DNA of 64,000 nt, from contig NC_030677.2 in the NCBI RefSeq assembly GCF_000004195.4, positions 58,534,222 through 58,598,221 of the forward strand, written 5' to 3'. This document shows positions 45,881 to 63,900 of this stretch, one piece after another. Positions within the stretch are counted from its first letter, which is position 1; every line of letters begins with the position of its first letter. The stretch comes from Xenopus tropicalis. Its lineage: Eukaryota; Chordata; Amphibia; Anura; Pipidae. Under the pieces are notes generated by a model. That model saw only the letters and a program-made list of their open reading frames with translations, had not been told where the DNA came from and searched no databases. Position numbers and translations under genes: made by a program.

Positions 45881-46690
45881 TATAGAAAACAAATTTGGAA
45901 GAATACCGCACTCACAGGACTTAGTTTAGAAAAAATGGAGTAGTTTATTCAAGCATAAACCTAACGTTTTGGCTGGAACCTCAGCCTTTCTCAAAGTGAA
46001 CATACACACTAGAAACCCCCTGTTAAGCAAAATATGGCGCCAAAAGTAGACCAATGATGTCACTCAGTGCAGGCCAGGGCCCACCCCCCAAAGTTTGTGT
46101 ATACAAATCATACATACATACATAATGTATGGTACAATTGATGGATGGTCTGGGATAGGAAGGTTTGCGAGGTCTTTATGTAGATTTCGGGCAAACTATT
46201 GATACCTTCTATAGCCACTGGCGTTTTTGATTGTTCCTTTTCAGTACAACGCACCACTGTATGGGAGTTATAGTTCAGCGTATTTGTTACCCTTTCCCTA
46301 GTGTTACGAATCCTGTACCGCTTTTGGTAATTTTATTTGTCTTTACTTTCCTTCCGTGCTCTGTCCCTTTCTATTTGCCTTTTCTTGATTATGTTCTAGC
46401 GATTATTGTCTTTATTACCTGTACTCCTTTGTACTTATATGTTTTTTGTTTTTTACACTGATTTGTATACACAAACTTTGGGGGGTGGGCCCTGGCCTGC
46501 ACTGAGTGACGTCATTGGTCTACTTTTGGCGCCACATTTTACTTAACGGGGTTTCTAGTGCGTATGTTCACTTTGAGAAAGGCTGAGGTTCCAGCCGAAA
46601 CGTTAGGTTTATGCTTGAATAAACTACTCCATTTTTTCTAAACTAAGTCCTGTGAGTGCGGTATTCTTCCAAATTTGTTTTCTATATATA
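45881..46690. mobile_element. Foldback element with ~230-bp inverted arms
   Basis: The arms run 45881 to about 46110 and about 46465 to 46690. They start AAAACAAATTTGGAAGAATA and share GAGTAGTTTATTCAAGCATA, AACCTAACGTTTTGGCTGGA and GGCGCCAAAAGTAGACCAAT. The unique centre is about 350 bp. No coding frame is credible. It might derive from Penelope-like terminal repeats. Confidence 0.8.
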
Positions 46691-49019
46691 TAAAAAAAAA
46701 AATTATATTCGACTTGTGATCCTGCAGCTATAGTAAATATTTGTAAGGCTACTAAGCCAGCAAACTCCCTGTAGTCCTTTTAGCGGATCACCAGCCTTAT
46801 GTAATAAGGGTGTATAAATGTACAGTGAACTAGGCTGTGTACAGTTGTATCTTCTTTACAAAGCAATCTTAGCCCAGATGCTCGTTGCTCAGTTGGATCA
46901 GCACCAGATCTTTGGAGAGGCAAGACAGCTGTTTTGTGACATATTCCTAAGGAAGTATCAACCTCAACTCCCCCTTTAAAGAAACCCCCACAACAATGAA
47001 TACCGTTGTGCTACTTAAATCAAGTGTTCATAAAGCAACATCTGTTCGTGAAGGATCTGTACATGATGCCCGTTCCCTTAGTCAGCAGTATCCATGTGTG
47101 CCGGAAAACACTAGCACACTGTTTGCAAGGCAACATCTGTAAGCCTGCATAGCTCTACCTCCTGCGTAAGACATGGAAATAAAAGAAAGGAAGTCGGCTT
47201 GTGACTAATGATAAAGCGGTTTATTGCCAGCCCTGAGTTCCTAAATGTGTTCCCCACAGCTACACACTCTATTGTTACAGTTTGAGGAAGGTTTTTTTTT
47301 TTTTTTTTAGTAAAAGGCAGAGCCCCAGCTATTAATGTAGATCAACCTAGAAATATTGGGAGAAGAATTTCTCTTTTCTTCCATCTCTCTTTTTTCTTCT
47401 TGATACACCAGCTTGATTATACATATATTGGTATTCATAAGGCCATTATCTACCCACTATAATGTTCAGCATTTTATTCCAGACAAGGAATGCCCTGCAG
47501 TTCCCTTTAGTGGTGCCACCTTTGCTCAGGGCCATAGCAAAGTTACAGATAAAAGAACATATCAGTTTAACAGTCATTCTGCCATAGTTCAAGAATGTGT
47601 AGAGAAGCAAATACGATTTCACTTCAGCCATATGTAGGAGATTCTCCCCAAATCTTATACTGACTGGCCTTCAGCCTGGAGTGCCTACTGCCATTGCCTG
47701 CTGGCCCAGTTTGGGAACTACCCCCTTACAGACACAACCCTGCATGGATACAGCAGAATCTATAAAATCAGATAATACAGGTATGGGATCCCTTATCCAG
47801 AAAGCTAGTCTCCCATAGACTCCATTTTAATCAAATAATTTAGAATTTTAAAACAGATTTCCTTTTTCTCTGTAATAATAAAACAGTACCTTGTACTTGA
47901 TCCCAACTAAGATATAAATATAATCCTTATTGGATGCAAAACAATCCTATTGGGTTTAATTACACAGATGACACAAGCTTCACTGATCCATTTGTTTGAC
48001 AAAATAATTTTATAGTAATCTGGCCCGGAACATTTAGAATAGTGAGTAAATGGCCCACTATATGGAAATACTTGACCTGTGCTTTACTAGAACTTATCAG
48101 GCAAGAGAAAAAGCATCTATATGGTTATTAAACAAAACCACTCCATATCAAAGGCAAAAAAATATCCTTTCAAAGTATTTTGTATTAGCTAATAAAAAAA
48201 AAAAGCATTAGAATGTAACCATATATTTTATTCATATTTAATAGAAAGAATAAATTCCAGTTAGTACTTATGCTGCCACTCCTTTGTAATCAGTACAAAG
48301 CTTGTAAGTCTGGAGGTAAAGGGAGGCACGTGGCAGGCATTTTAGACTTAAAACAACCCAAATATCCATTCTTCTATGTCCAACCTATTTTGGAAGGGGG
48401 TTAAACTGAACCTGAAATGCTCCACATCTAAAGGAAACCGGAGGCACTGAATCTGTATCACTACCACTGCGTTCTTTTAAAAAGCAGAATGATGAGGGAT
48501 GTTCCCATTGGTTTTGTAAATCTTACTTTGTGATCTTTGAAGTTAGAGGGATATTAACCATTGTAACCGGATAATTCAAGGTGATAGAATTGTTTATAGC
48601 AACAGCCAAGTCGCCCCCACCCAAACGTGCATTCCTACGGCACCCCAAGCATTTTGTGTTTCCGTAAACTGAGGTGGCCTTGGACTTCTGACCACAATCT
48701 ACCATAGCAGCGCATGGAAAGAACCTGCCTACTGCCCATGGGTGAGCATTTCATTACAAAACCTGAATGTGCTACAGTAAAATGATCAGTAGACTTTGGG
48801 CATACTGAAGTTAGTTGTATATGCTACATGCATGTCTCAGCCCATGTGTGTAACAGGGAAGGGCCTATGGTTCGTATGGGTGCTCTTCCCTACTTCACAT
48901 AGATTTTAACTACCTGTGGAGGTCTTATAGCCTGCGTGTTTGTAGCAGAACGTCTCACAAACCAGGGACTGTACTGAATCACTTCTTACCTATAAGGTAC
49001 TTGTCTGATGGAATGACTT
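46691..49019. other. Intergenic DNA between MMAA promoter and SMAD1 3' end
   Basis: Apart from the MITE at 47776-47966 and a T run at 47291-47308, I see nothing supported. Confidence 0.45.
47776..47966. mobile_element. MITE of the 'TACAGGTATggga' family
   Basis: Left end TACAGGTATGGGATCCCTTA, then the internal blocks in the order inverse to the 2488-2733 copy. The right end is truncated after TATTGGGTTTAATTAC. Confidence 0.85.
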
Positions 49020-50811
49020 AAATGAAACAATTCAGATGTGATTAAAGTGTACTTCAAATTTCAAGTTATTTGCATGCATTTCAGTTTCACCATGTAGAAA
49101 TGACAACCCTTTCTATAAATAGTCCCCCCTCATTTCAGGGCACCATGTTTGGGACAATTGGCTTTGCAGGTGTTTGTGATTACTCAGGTGTGTTGCATTG
49201 CTTCATTAGCGTTGCCATTGTTCAACATGAGGAGAAAAGCTATGCCAACGAGGCTGAAAAACAGGAATAAAATCCTTAAACATTGGTCAAACAGTAAGAT
49301 TGCCAAAATCAACTGTCTGGAATTTCATTAAAAAGAAAGAATGCACTGGTGAGCTCTGTAATCCCAAAGGGACCAATAGGCCAAGGAAGAGCTGCACTGA
49401 TGACAGTAGAATCCTCATTATGGTAAACAAAAATCCTCTAATGCCTGTCCAACAGATCAGAGAAACACTTTGGGAGGCAGGTGTGTCTTTGTCAAAGACT
49501 ACTATCTGCAAAAGAAATACAGAGGCTACAGTGCAAGATGCAAACCACTAGTTAGCTACAAAAATGGCCAGATTAGAGTTTGCAAAAAAAAAAAAAAAAA
49601 GTACTTAAAAGAGACAGCATTCTGGGGAAAAAAGTTTTATGAACAGACAAGACCAAGATTAACCTGTATCAGATTGATGGAAAGAGAAAAGTGTGGAGAT
49701 GAAATTGCCCAAGATCCAAAGCATATCAGCTGTTAAATGTGGTGGGGGTGTTATGGCTTGGGTAGGTATGGCTGCCACAGGTACTGGCACACTTATCTGC
49801 ATTGATGCTTTAAGGCTGATGCCACACGTGGCGTTTTTTGTAATTCTCTCGGCGGCTGAAAAACGCCCGATATCATCATCCATAGAAATAACTTGAAAAG
49901 ACTCGAGGCAAACCACACAAAGCGTAAATACGCTAGAAAACGCCTTAGCACGGATTTTTCAAGCGTTGGCTGAAATACGCCAGTATTTGCAAAGCAAGCT
50001 ATTCCTATGTATACACAAAGGTAGCTGCCAGACCTAGCTGAAATACGCGGCGTTTAATATTTTGCACTATTAGCACCATGGAAACAGGATTTGCTACGTC
50101 ACCAGTTCTAGGCTGAAAAACGCCATAGTCAGGGGCTGTGTGGCTTGTGCGGCGTTTTTAGGCTGCGTAAAAACGCCACGTGTGGCATCAGCCTAACTGC
50201 TGATGGCTGTTGCACAATGAATTCTGAGGTGTATAGAAACATCTTATCTGCTCAAGTTCCAGTAAATGGAACTCATTGGACAGTGCAACAAGATAATAAT
50301 CCCAAACATTGTTACGGCAATAAAGTTAAAAAATGGAAAATTCTTGAATGACCAAGCCAGTCACCTGATCCAACTGAGCATACCTTCCATATTATAAAGA
50401 GGAAACTTAAAAGGACAAGCCACTGGACCATGAAGGAGTTAAAGGTGGCTGCAGCAGAGGCTCGGCCGGGCATCACCAGAGAAGATATTCGGCACCTGGT
50501 GATGTCTATAAATCGCAGACTTCAAGCAGTGATTGCATGCAAGGGATAGGTAACAAAGTACTAAGCATGACTGATTAAATATACCTACCATTACTTTGTC
50601 CCAAACATTATGGTGCCCTGAAATGAGAGGGACTATGTATAGAAAGTGTAGTAATTTCTACATGGTGAAACTGAAATGTATGCAAATAGCTTGAAAGTCT
50701 GGAATGTGCACTTTCATGATATCTGAATTGTTTGATTTAAAATATTGCACTAAGGAGCAGAGGGGTAAACCAAAAAATGTGTCTTTGTCCGAAACATTAC
50801 GGAGGACACTG
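49020..50811 (+). mobile_element. Third Tc1-like element, left end eroded, containing a MITE
   Basis: The right terminal repeat ends ACGGAGGACACTG/TA at 50811. Its inner part (50600-50740) is the inverted match of 49020-49150, with shared blocks such as CATTTCAGTTTCACCATG. The outer ~100 bases of the left repeat are missing. The plus-strand transposase is degenerate: LPKSTVWNFIKKKE-type HTH at 49297 on, QQDNNPKH at 50288, a decayed D-PTEH instead of DLNPIE, and KAAIEA-like tail IKRKLKRTSHWTMKELK. A MITE lies at 49812-50194. Confidence 0.88.
49812..50194. mobile_element. MITE with AGGCTGATGCCACACGTGGCG ends, inserted in Tc1 remnant
   Basis: The ends are inverted copies of AGGCTGATGCCACACGTGG. 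The interior is rich in AAACGCC and GGCGTTT motifs in both orientations. It interrupts the transposase remnant between LHALM-like and TADGCC-like parts, so it is younger than the host element. Confidence 0.85.
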
Positions 50812-52504
50812 TATTTTGTAGTTCTAATAAGACCTGTGTCTTACTAGGCACATCCCTGTTGCAGTTATGCCGGTGTCTTATTGTAGTAGCTCAAAGGCAC
50901 ATGGAAAGGGGGCAACAGTTTCACATAAGGAGAACGATGCCATTTTGCAACAAAGAATGATTGCTTTTTACAGGAATTAGGAAGGTGCAATATTTTCCCT
51001 TACTAGACATGTAATAGCATATAGTGTATAATGATACTGGTGCTAGTCAGTAATCTTTAATGTATACAATGGATAGGCAGAACAAAGCAGTTTATTGATT
51101 TGGGGAGGGATCAAGTTTCCTTTTACTGGAACCAGAAAGGATATTTTTATTCCTTCTATTAAATAGAAAAGTACAAATAGATGCATGTGATATAGACAAA
51201 CACTGCTTTTTGCTTTTAAGAATACCTAGAAGCCACAATTTGTTGAAAATGACAATATATCCTATAGTGTGGAAGTTCTTTCTGTACCTGTGTGGGTTTC
51301 TCCTTTTCCTCCCATTTTCCAATAACATACCAGCAGATTAACAGACTCCTAATGAAACAATCTTAGTTTGAAATATGTGAAAAGTGTGAAAGATAGGGAA
51401 CTTTGACTTCAAGTTTCTCTCTTGGGCTACCAGTACCTTTTCCCTGCAGAATTGCGCATAGTGCATGGTATCTCTTTAAACTGCACATGCCACGGACAGC
51501 AGCTTTGGTTTCTTCTAGTTTGTTTAGAGCCTGTTCTTTGGTCAAGCCTTCCCGGTCACATTACACTCCTCCCCCTTCCAACCTCTTGTGCAATAGGAGT
51601 CTTAAAGTAAAGGTCCCCATACACCTTAAGATCCGCTCGCTTGGCGATGTCCCCGGTGGGCGATATCGGGAGAATCCAGGCTAATTCGATCGTTTGGCCC
51701 TGGGGCAGCTAGAATCGGCCCGTGTATGGGGACCTTAAGTTAAGAACCCCATGACCAACCTGCAGATCTAATGTCTGCATAAGAAAGGCTAATGGTGGCT
51801 TTAAAAGTACAGAATGAAGTTCAGTATGTTTTTTTTTTTTTCCAACCCTTGTAAACCCATTGCTTCATGGAACATTCAGGGCTGAGACTTGTAATAGTAA
51901 AGTTTAGCACGTGCAAACGTATTTTCAGTCATTATAGTACAACTTCCAGCTGATGACTTTATACCTTGCATAGGTGAACAATCTTTCTTACTACCTCATC
52001 TTGAAGCTTTTGCTCTGTTAACGGTTTATCATTTTCTACACTGACTGGTTCCTCTTACAATCATTCTGCCTCCACATGTATGGCCAACACTTACCTGCAG
52101 GGTGAGCCAGTAATAACTTCAGCGTGTCTTTGGCAAATAAAAGAAAATAACTCAAATAAACATTCAACTTTTAAAATTTCTATTAGGCAAAGGAATAAAA
52201 CAAACTTTAATACTGTCCCTTTGACGTACAGCTTTAATTTCCAAGTGCACAATTGCATTTATGTACAGTGCAAATTTGCCCAGGTGTCGAGTAACCAAGC
52301 AACTATATCTGACCTGTTGATTGGTTGAGCTAACTTTTTTTTCCATTCGTCCAAATGTGCAACGTTAATGAATAAGCATTGTTTAAAATGTGCACAGCTG
52401 GTTCCCAACACTGCAAAAGATGCAGATACCCTTCGAGTAGGGCAGAGATTAAATGAGTAGTCTGTGAGCCAAATAAATCTGCTATTAAAACACAAGCTCA
52501 TGTA
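50812..52504. other. Intergenic DNA downstream of SMAD1
   Basis: Contains the short MITE at 51607-51738 and a partial GGTTGCTATGGG-type fragment at 52240-52330. A 60-codon minus-strand frame at 51545-51363 is not supported as a gene. Confidence 0.45.
51607..51738. mobile_element. Short internally deleted 'CCCATACACGGGCCGAT' MITE
   Basis: Both ends are present (AAGGTCCCCATACACC, GTGTATGGGGACCTTAA) and the interior is shortened to 132 bp. Confidence 0.88.
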
Positions 52505-53951
52505 GGTAAGCAATAACGACAGTTTATTGAAACTTCTAGTGGAGAGGATTCACTAGATCTGGAATAAAAGTACTTCCAAGAAGTACTGCAGCTTAACTGT
52601 GAATATAAAAGACTAAAAGGAAAAACAAAAACAAAAAAAATCGTACAAAAAGTAACAATATTAAAAAAAGTTTGCGTTTAATGAACCTGGCATTTTTTAT
52701 GACTTATTAAATAAAACTGGAAAAGCTCAGCAGAGGTTTTGTTCAGGCTCATCAGAGCTACAGAAGAGGTGCACTGGTCTCCCTGGTGGCTCTGAGAAGG
52801 AGGAGGACTGGAAGCCTTCAGCTGTTACAATTAAACTGCAGTATTTTTACAAAGCAGGGGGCACCACTCAACACTGCAAGCCCCTCCAGCATAGCAGGGG
52901 TTAACAATGAAGCATTTATTATATACTATCAGATATGAAAAATATGCAGGAAGCCAAGGCTGGTACGGCAGCAGTAAAAAGTCTTTGCCCTTTTGCTTTA
53001 TTCATACAGCATACCTACTGATGTAGCAAGGAACTGACTGAATAAAGGGATTTAAAAAAAGAGGGGGAAGAATGAAGCAAATGCACAGCTAACATCACAC
53101 AAATATCCATGAATCTGTGCTTACATTTACTAGCCACAGCCAGTGACTCCAATTCCCAAAATCTATTTCAGCCCAAACAGGGGCCCTCCAGCAGTTAAAC
53201 TATAAAAGGAGACCCCTGGCAGCCAGAGGGTGAAGGGACAGAAGTTGGATGCCCTTGAGCAGAGAACATTCCATTCAGAGAGGAAGGAAAAACAAGAGCA
53301 AAACAAAAACACACCATACAAACATGGAGCAAGGAGCAATCCCTAATAACCTGAGGGTGGTAAGGCCAATACACATTAAGAAAGAACAAGTTAGTCTCCC
53401 ATGTACAACCACTAACTCATGTCTTTTAATGCAGCTGAATCATCCAGGAAAGAGATGTGTTCACAAAGGACTTCTGTACATCTGTCTAACTTCTCCAACT
53501 TCCCCACCCCCAGATAAAAACATTGCTGTTTATTTGAAGCCTTAGTTTCACCTATGTGTCTCTCTCACTACATCTCATTTTGTGCCTAGTATGCACACTC
53601 TGCAGGGCATTTTGCTTGACTCACTATTTTACACAGCATTGTCTTATATCACAATGCTAAACTGGATTAGAAAATTCAAAAGTTAATATGTGCTGCTGTT
53701 TAGGGAGCCATATTTTATTAAGCAACAGCAGAACAGCAGGGCACTGGATCTAAAGATCTCCTCTCTTTTCTTAAGAGTTGGTCACAAACATCAAGTAGTT
53801 GAGGTGCTGACAGCCCCCCCCAAAAGACTTTAAAAAAAACAAAAACAAAAAAAACTACCAATGTCCCATTTGCCAGTAAGTGTCTGACTCATACATCCTT
53901 CAAGTACATGCATGGCTCCAATGAATCCAGAGGCAGGAACATCCCATTCCA
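52505..53951 (-). terminator. smad1: SMAD1 3' UTR with several candidate poly(A) signals
   Basis: No open coding potential follows the stop. Minus-strand AATAAA copies lie near 53713, 53532, 52917 and 52523-52528. The distal one sits before a short flank and then repeat-derived sequence, so I take about 52505 as the far end. Alternative polyadenylation is plausible but not shown. Confidence 0.45.
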
Positions 53952-59484
<5,533 letters not shown>

Positions 59485-59689
59485 TCAAACAGTTCATCAC
59501 CTTTTCACATCCTAGCTGAGTGCCCAATTACTGAGCAGCATATTCATTCACTGCTGAAAACATTCTTGGTAAAAGCAGCTATACTGGCACCTTAAGTGTT
59601 ATATACATGTGGAAATGCACGTGTGTCGCTTTATTTTTCCAAACTCGCGCTAAGTTGCCTGCAGGAGGAAACTTAGGAAAAGGAAGCAG

Positions 59690-59935
59690 CGTGTAGGCCT
59701 TTCCATGGGCGATTCACTTTGTTGACGGTGAAAAGACATTTCGGAGAGATTAGTTGCCCACGGTAGCAGAGATATACTAATCTTTCAGCGGGGCATCAGC
59801 CTAGGGCAATGTCCCACAGGGAGATTAGATTATGCCATCCCACTGGCAATTCACTTTAATGCGATGGAAAGGTATTTTGGGGAGAGCAGTCACCAGTGGT
59901 AGCTAAGATTAAACTATGGACGACTCCCTGTGAAC
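59690..59935. mobile_element. Diverged MITE fragment (GGAGATTAGT family)
   Basis: Carries ATTTCGGAGAGATTAGTTGC and GTCCCACAGGGAGATTAGA blocks in a foldback-like layout resembling 1148-1394, but the ends are unclear. Confidence 0.5.
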
Positions 59936-60010
59936 AAACAATTATTTGCCTTTGAAGTGGACTAATTGTCAACTGGCAACTGCACTAGTGCAAGTTAGCA
60001 CCTATGTTTG

Positions 60011-60354
60011 TAAAGCTGGCCATACACGCACCGATAATATCGTACAAAACCTTGTTTCGTATGATATTCGGTGCGTGTATGGAAAGTCGACCGATATCGC
60101 AGGAGGCTGCTGATATCGGTTGACTCGCCGATCAGCCAGGTTTAAAGATTTTGATCGGGCGCCATAGAAGGCGCCTGAGCAAAATCTGCCGTCAGGCCTG
60201 AATCGGCAGAAGGAGGTAGAAATCCTATTGTTTCTACCTCCTTATCTCTGCCATTTCAGCCCTGAACGGTTAGTGGCTGATTGAACAATCTTTCGTGCGA
60301 CCGATGACCGATTAGTGCGAAAGATCCCAAATCGCCACGTGTGTGGCCACCTTA
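60011..60354. mobile_element. MITE with AAGCTGGCCATACACG ends
   Basis: Left TAAAGCTGGCCATACACGCA, right CGTGTGTGGCCACCTTAA. The interior order is inverted relative to the 43938 copy. It lies upstream of the first SMAD1 exon visible here. Confidence 0.88.
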
Positions 60355-60463
60355 AATAAATGGATGGTTTCCTAAAGAAGGATGCAACTTAAAAGGACAT
60401 TAAAAAAAAGAGTTTGAAGTTCCCTGAATCGTGTTCCAGCATGGAAACTTGTCTGCTACATAT

Positions 60464-60610
60464 AGTTAGTTACATAGTTACATAGGGTTGAAAAAAGACC
60501 AGAGTCCATCAAGTTCAACCCATCCAAGTAAACCCAGCACACACAACCCACACCTACCAATCTATACACTACGCTACAAACATGCACATGGTATCTGCCA
60601 TCTATATAAT
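60464..60610. mobile_element. Dispersed repeat 'TTACATAGTTACATAGGGTTG'
   Basis: Contains AGTTACATAGGGTTGAAAAA and CCATCAAGTTCAACCCATCC, matching the flank of the element at 19640. Only the terminal ~140 bases are present. Confidence 0.65.
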
Positions 60611-60999
60611 GTATGATCAGAGAAATGTTTAAATCAGTTTATGTTTATATCAGTTTATGTTTTCATCTTATGTTATCTGATTTATTTATAGGAAGAGATT
60701 TTTGCAGCTCCCTGTGATTTTAATTTGGGGTCACTTTGCACTCCTGTCTGAATAAACACTTCACTCTAACCCTTTAGATGCCACTGGTCATTTATTCTAC
60801 CAGGGGAGAGGATGAGAATGAGTAAACTCCTGAACTAGATAGACTGGGATTCTGGCCAATAAATGTTTTCATTTATTAGTATTTATTTGTATGCTGATTT
60901 TATTACGTTGTTTGTGAACACTTGAATTGTATGCAGTAAGTGTGCCTACAAGTCAGATTGGAAAGCCTTAAGTCTTAGAAGCATCTCAGTATTTTTATA

Positions 61000-63900
61000 T
61001 GATAAAAAATATTATAAAACCGTTTCAGTGCTTTGAATGTCAGTGTAAAAATGTTAATTTTGGGTTAATTTAGGAAAAAGTCTTCTGCAAGGCCCTGTAC
61101 ATGCATGTATGTGCGTATATACTTTGCACATAAAAGCCCTGCTGTAGGGCAGCCATTGGCATCAGTTCTATATACGTCACTGGTATGAATGAGTTAAACA
61201 CCATTACACTTGTTAAACTGCAATGTAGAGAAGCGAAAAATAATATCTTTAGTTAGATCTTCCCTCTCTCCACTCAGCTGGGCAGGATCTTGAAAATCAG
61301 TAGTGACAGCTGGCACCAACAGAGCCAAGGATCAAAGCCAAAGGAGGGCAAATTATCCATCCTGCAGCTACACAACTATCCGACAGGACTCCTTGCCAGC
61401 ACAATTAAGCTGTGTCTCCTTGCTGTAAGAAAGGGTTACTTAACTATCACACATCACGGTACCAGTAACCATCCTACGGCTTTCTCAGCCTTCCAAAGAA
61501 ACCCTGCCAGCTGGCAATTCTTATGGGATGAATCATCCTTCTCTCACAGATTTTTCACACAGCCTCCTTACGTTTGCTATAAGTCATGCAGAGCAGGTGC
61601 GATGTGTCTGTGTTCCCAGCACAGGCCAACAATAGAAATCACCCAACTTTACCGACAGGATGCAGCTTGTTATACGAAGTCTCCAAGGACTCACAAATCT
61701 TCTGCAGAATAGGCTGCTGAACAGTTGGAATGATATCCGCAATAACCTTTCTTCATAAGGACATTTCCCAAAATGTAAGCCACCCCAATTAAGGGGGCAA
61801 TTACAGGGCTCACACAGGCTGAACACATCTAAATGGGAAACACACAAAAGTGCATCTGGGGAAGATCTGACCAGTACAAGACAATCCGTTCCTGTACAAT
61901 GTTTCTTTCTTCCAGGAGAAGGAAAGTCAATCACTGGGAGAAATGCCAAATTATTATGTACCCTAACTATTATAATTGCTAATCTGAGACCAGGGGCTGG
62001 TGCTTCACTTAGCTTAAACTGCAGGGAGTGCCATACCGTTATTTTCTTTACTCTTTTGGGGAAGTGTGAATGCACAGCAGAAAACACCATCCTTTTACTT
62101 CTAAAGATGGGCACCCACAGGCCGATAAAAGCTGATAAGACTGCGTCAGCAGCAAATCAGCCTGTGTATAGGGACCTATGATGGGCCTACTTGACAGATA
62201 TCTGGCTGAAATCAGACAGGTTTAAAAATCCTGTTGAGGCAAGGAGCACATTTGCGTCATTCATGTAGTCCTTGACTTAATGGCTTGCATCCAGCCAATG
62301 TGATTATTTCTTTGGCCCATCAATCCAATATCTCCCACCTTAAGCGGAGCATATCGGAGAAAAGATCTCATTTGGCATCTTCACCATGCGTGAAGATGTA
62401 AGCTTAAGTTGGGGTTTTTCCTGAAAAAGGAGCACTGGCCCAGGGCCTCAGGTTAGTTATTATAATCACGGGGGCTTAAAGATAACACTATGGTGCATCA
62501 AACGAACCGAAGACGTGTATTGCCAGAAATGTTTCAAAATACAATATACCAGAACAGATTAGTCTCAAACGCAATTAACTTCAGCTTGCCATATATCTAC
62601 CAATATTGCTTGCCCACTCAGTCTGCAGACCTGATTTCCTGAAATTTAGTTTGGGGTCTTTTAGAACATGCCCATTTGCAGTAAAAGAAAATTTAAAGAA
62701 AATGGAAACAGTGCATCCCAGAAATGTGCCTTTATTAGAAGACCAACCCACCCCCCCCACCCCCCCATTTTTTTTTTTTTTTTTTTTAAATTAAGACCCT
62801 ACTTTCTTATTAACTTACTAAAAATACAAGGTTGCTGGGTGGGACAAGCACTTACTGACACATTAGACCAAGGCCTTCTTCATACAATACATCAGCTTCA
62901 AATGACCTTTAGACCTTTAAAAGTCTCTGTTCTGTACTCTGTATAAAATGTCAAATGAACTAGCTATTGCAGCAAAAAACACATGACCAGCCATGAAATG
63001 CACAAATGTTTAATTGCCAGCGAAGAAAGGGAAGTAGCAAAACAAAGTCAGAAAAAAAAAAAAAAAAAAAACTGTTCCCACGGGAACAGAAAACATTTTT
63101 TGAATGTGCAAGAACATTAGAAATTTCACAACAAAAAACCCGAAATGACAATTTATAAAGGGAACACTGCTACCACCTGTTGTGAAATACAAGAATATAA
63201 AAAGAGACATCTTACATTTTACAACAGGGGGTACTTTTTTTTTTTTTTTTTTTTTTTAATAATGCAGTTTTCTGTGAGCCATATGATACCAATTACATCA
63301 TTACACCCCAATTATGACATCGCTAATTATAATACATGCACACATAATCATGAATTAATACGATTAGGGAATGTTCTGAAGCTACTCAGTTTGTTATTGA
63401 TTACCATTGCCAATAAGTAAAAGCTTTAGTTTACTGTCAAATGAGAGAAAGTCCATTTTCGAGTGATACATGCCAACCATTTGACAGCACAGGCTGGTAA
63501 TTCCTGTTCACTTTCAACAGGTGGTGATTTTAAGCATTTTTGTTCCTGCAGAGCTTCACCACAATCGAAACTGCCCTGCCTGCTGTTACCCTAATGCAGT
63601 GAACTAACCTCATAACTGTTTGAAAAACCCACAACAAAAACCCACCACAGCCCTGAAAGAATACCAGGGTCACTTTAGCCAAGCCCATGAAACATGCCCT
63701 GTAATGTAGGGCATTAGCTAGGTATCAACTTCACCCCACCCCATTAATGCAACGTCCTAATGTCCCTGTAGGTGATGGCTACATTTTTTTACCTTTATAT
63801 CCTATATATTCTCTGCGCTGTCAGATTTATCTAAGCACTATATATTGCCTGTTGTGGCCGCCATGTTATATATTTAAATTAAACATGGCGCCCCATAACC

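Noticed and set aside
51363..51545. Minus-strand frame with charged residues (TKEQALNKLEETKAAVRGMC)
   Set aside because: Composition looks protein-like, but it is short, has no matching exons around it, and lies beyond the SMAD1 3' end. Possibly a decayed fragment.
61290..61712. 140-codon plus-strand open frame
   Set aside because: No resemblance to a known protein, no splice context, inside a SMAD1 intron and antisense to it. Length is within chance for this much sequence.
61584..62114. 176-codon minus-strand open frame as a SMAD1 exon
   Set aside because: On the right strand but lacks any MH1 or linker similarity (no PPPAY, no proline-rich segment).
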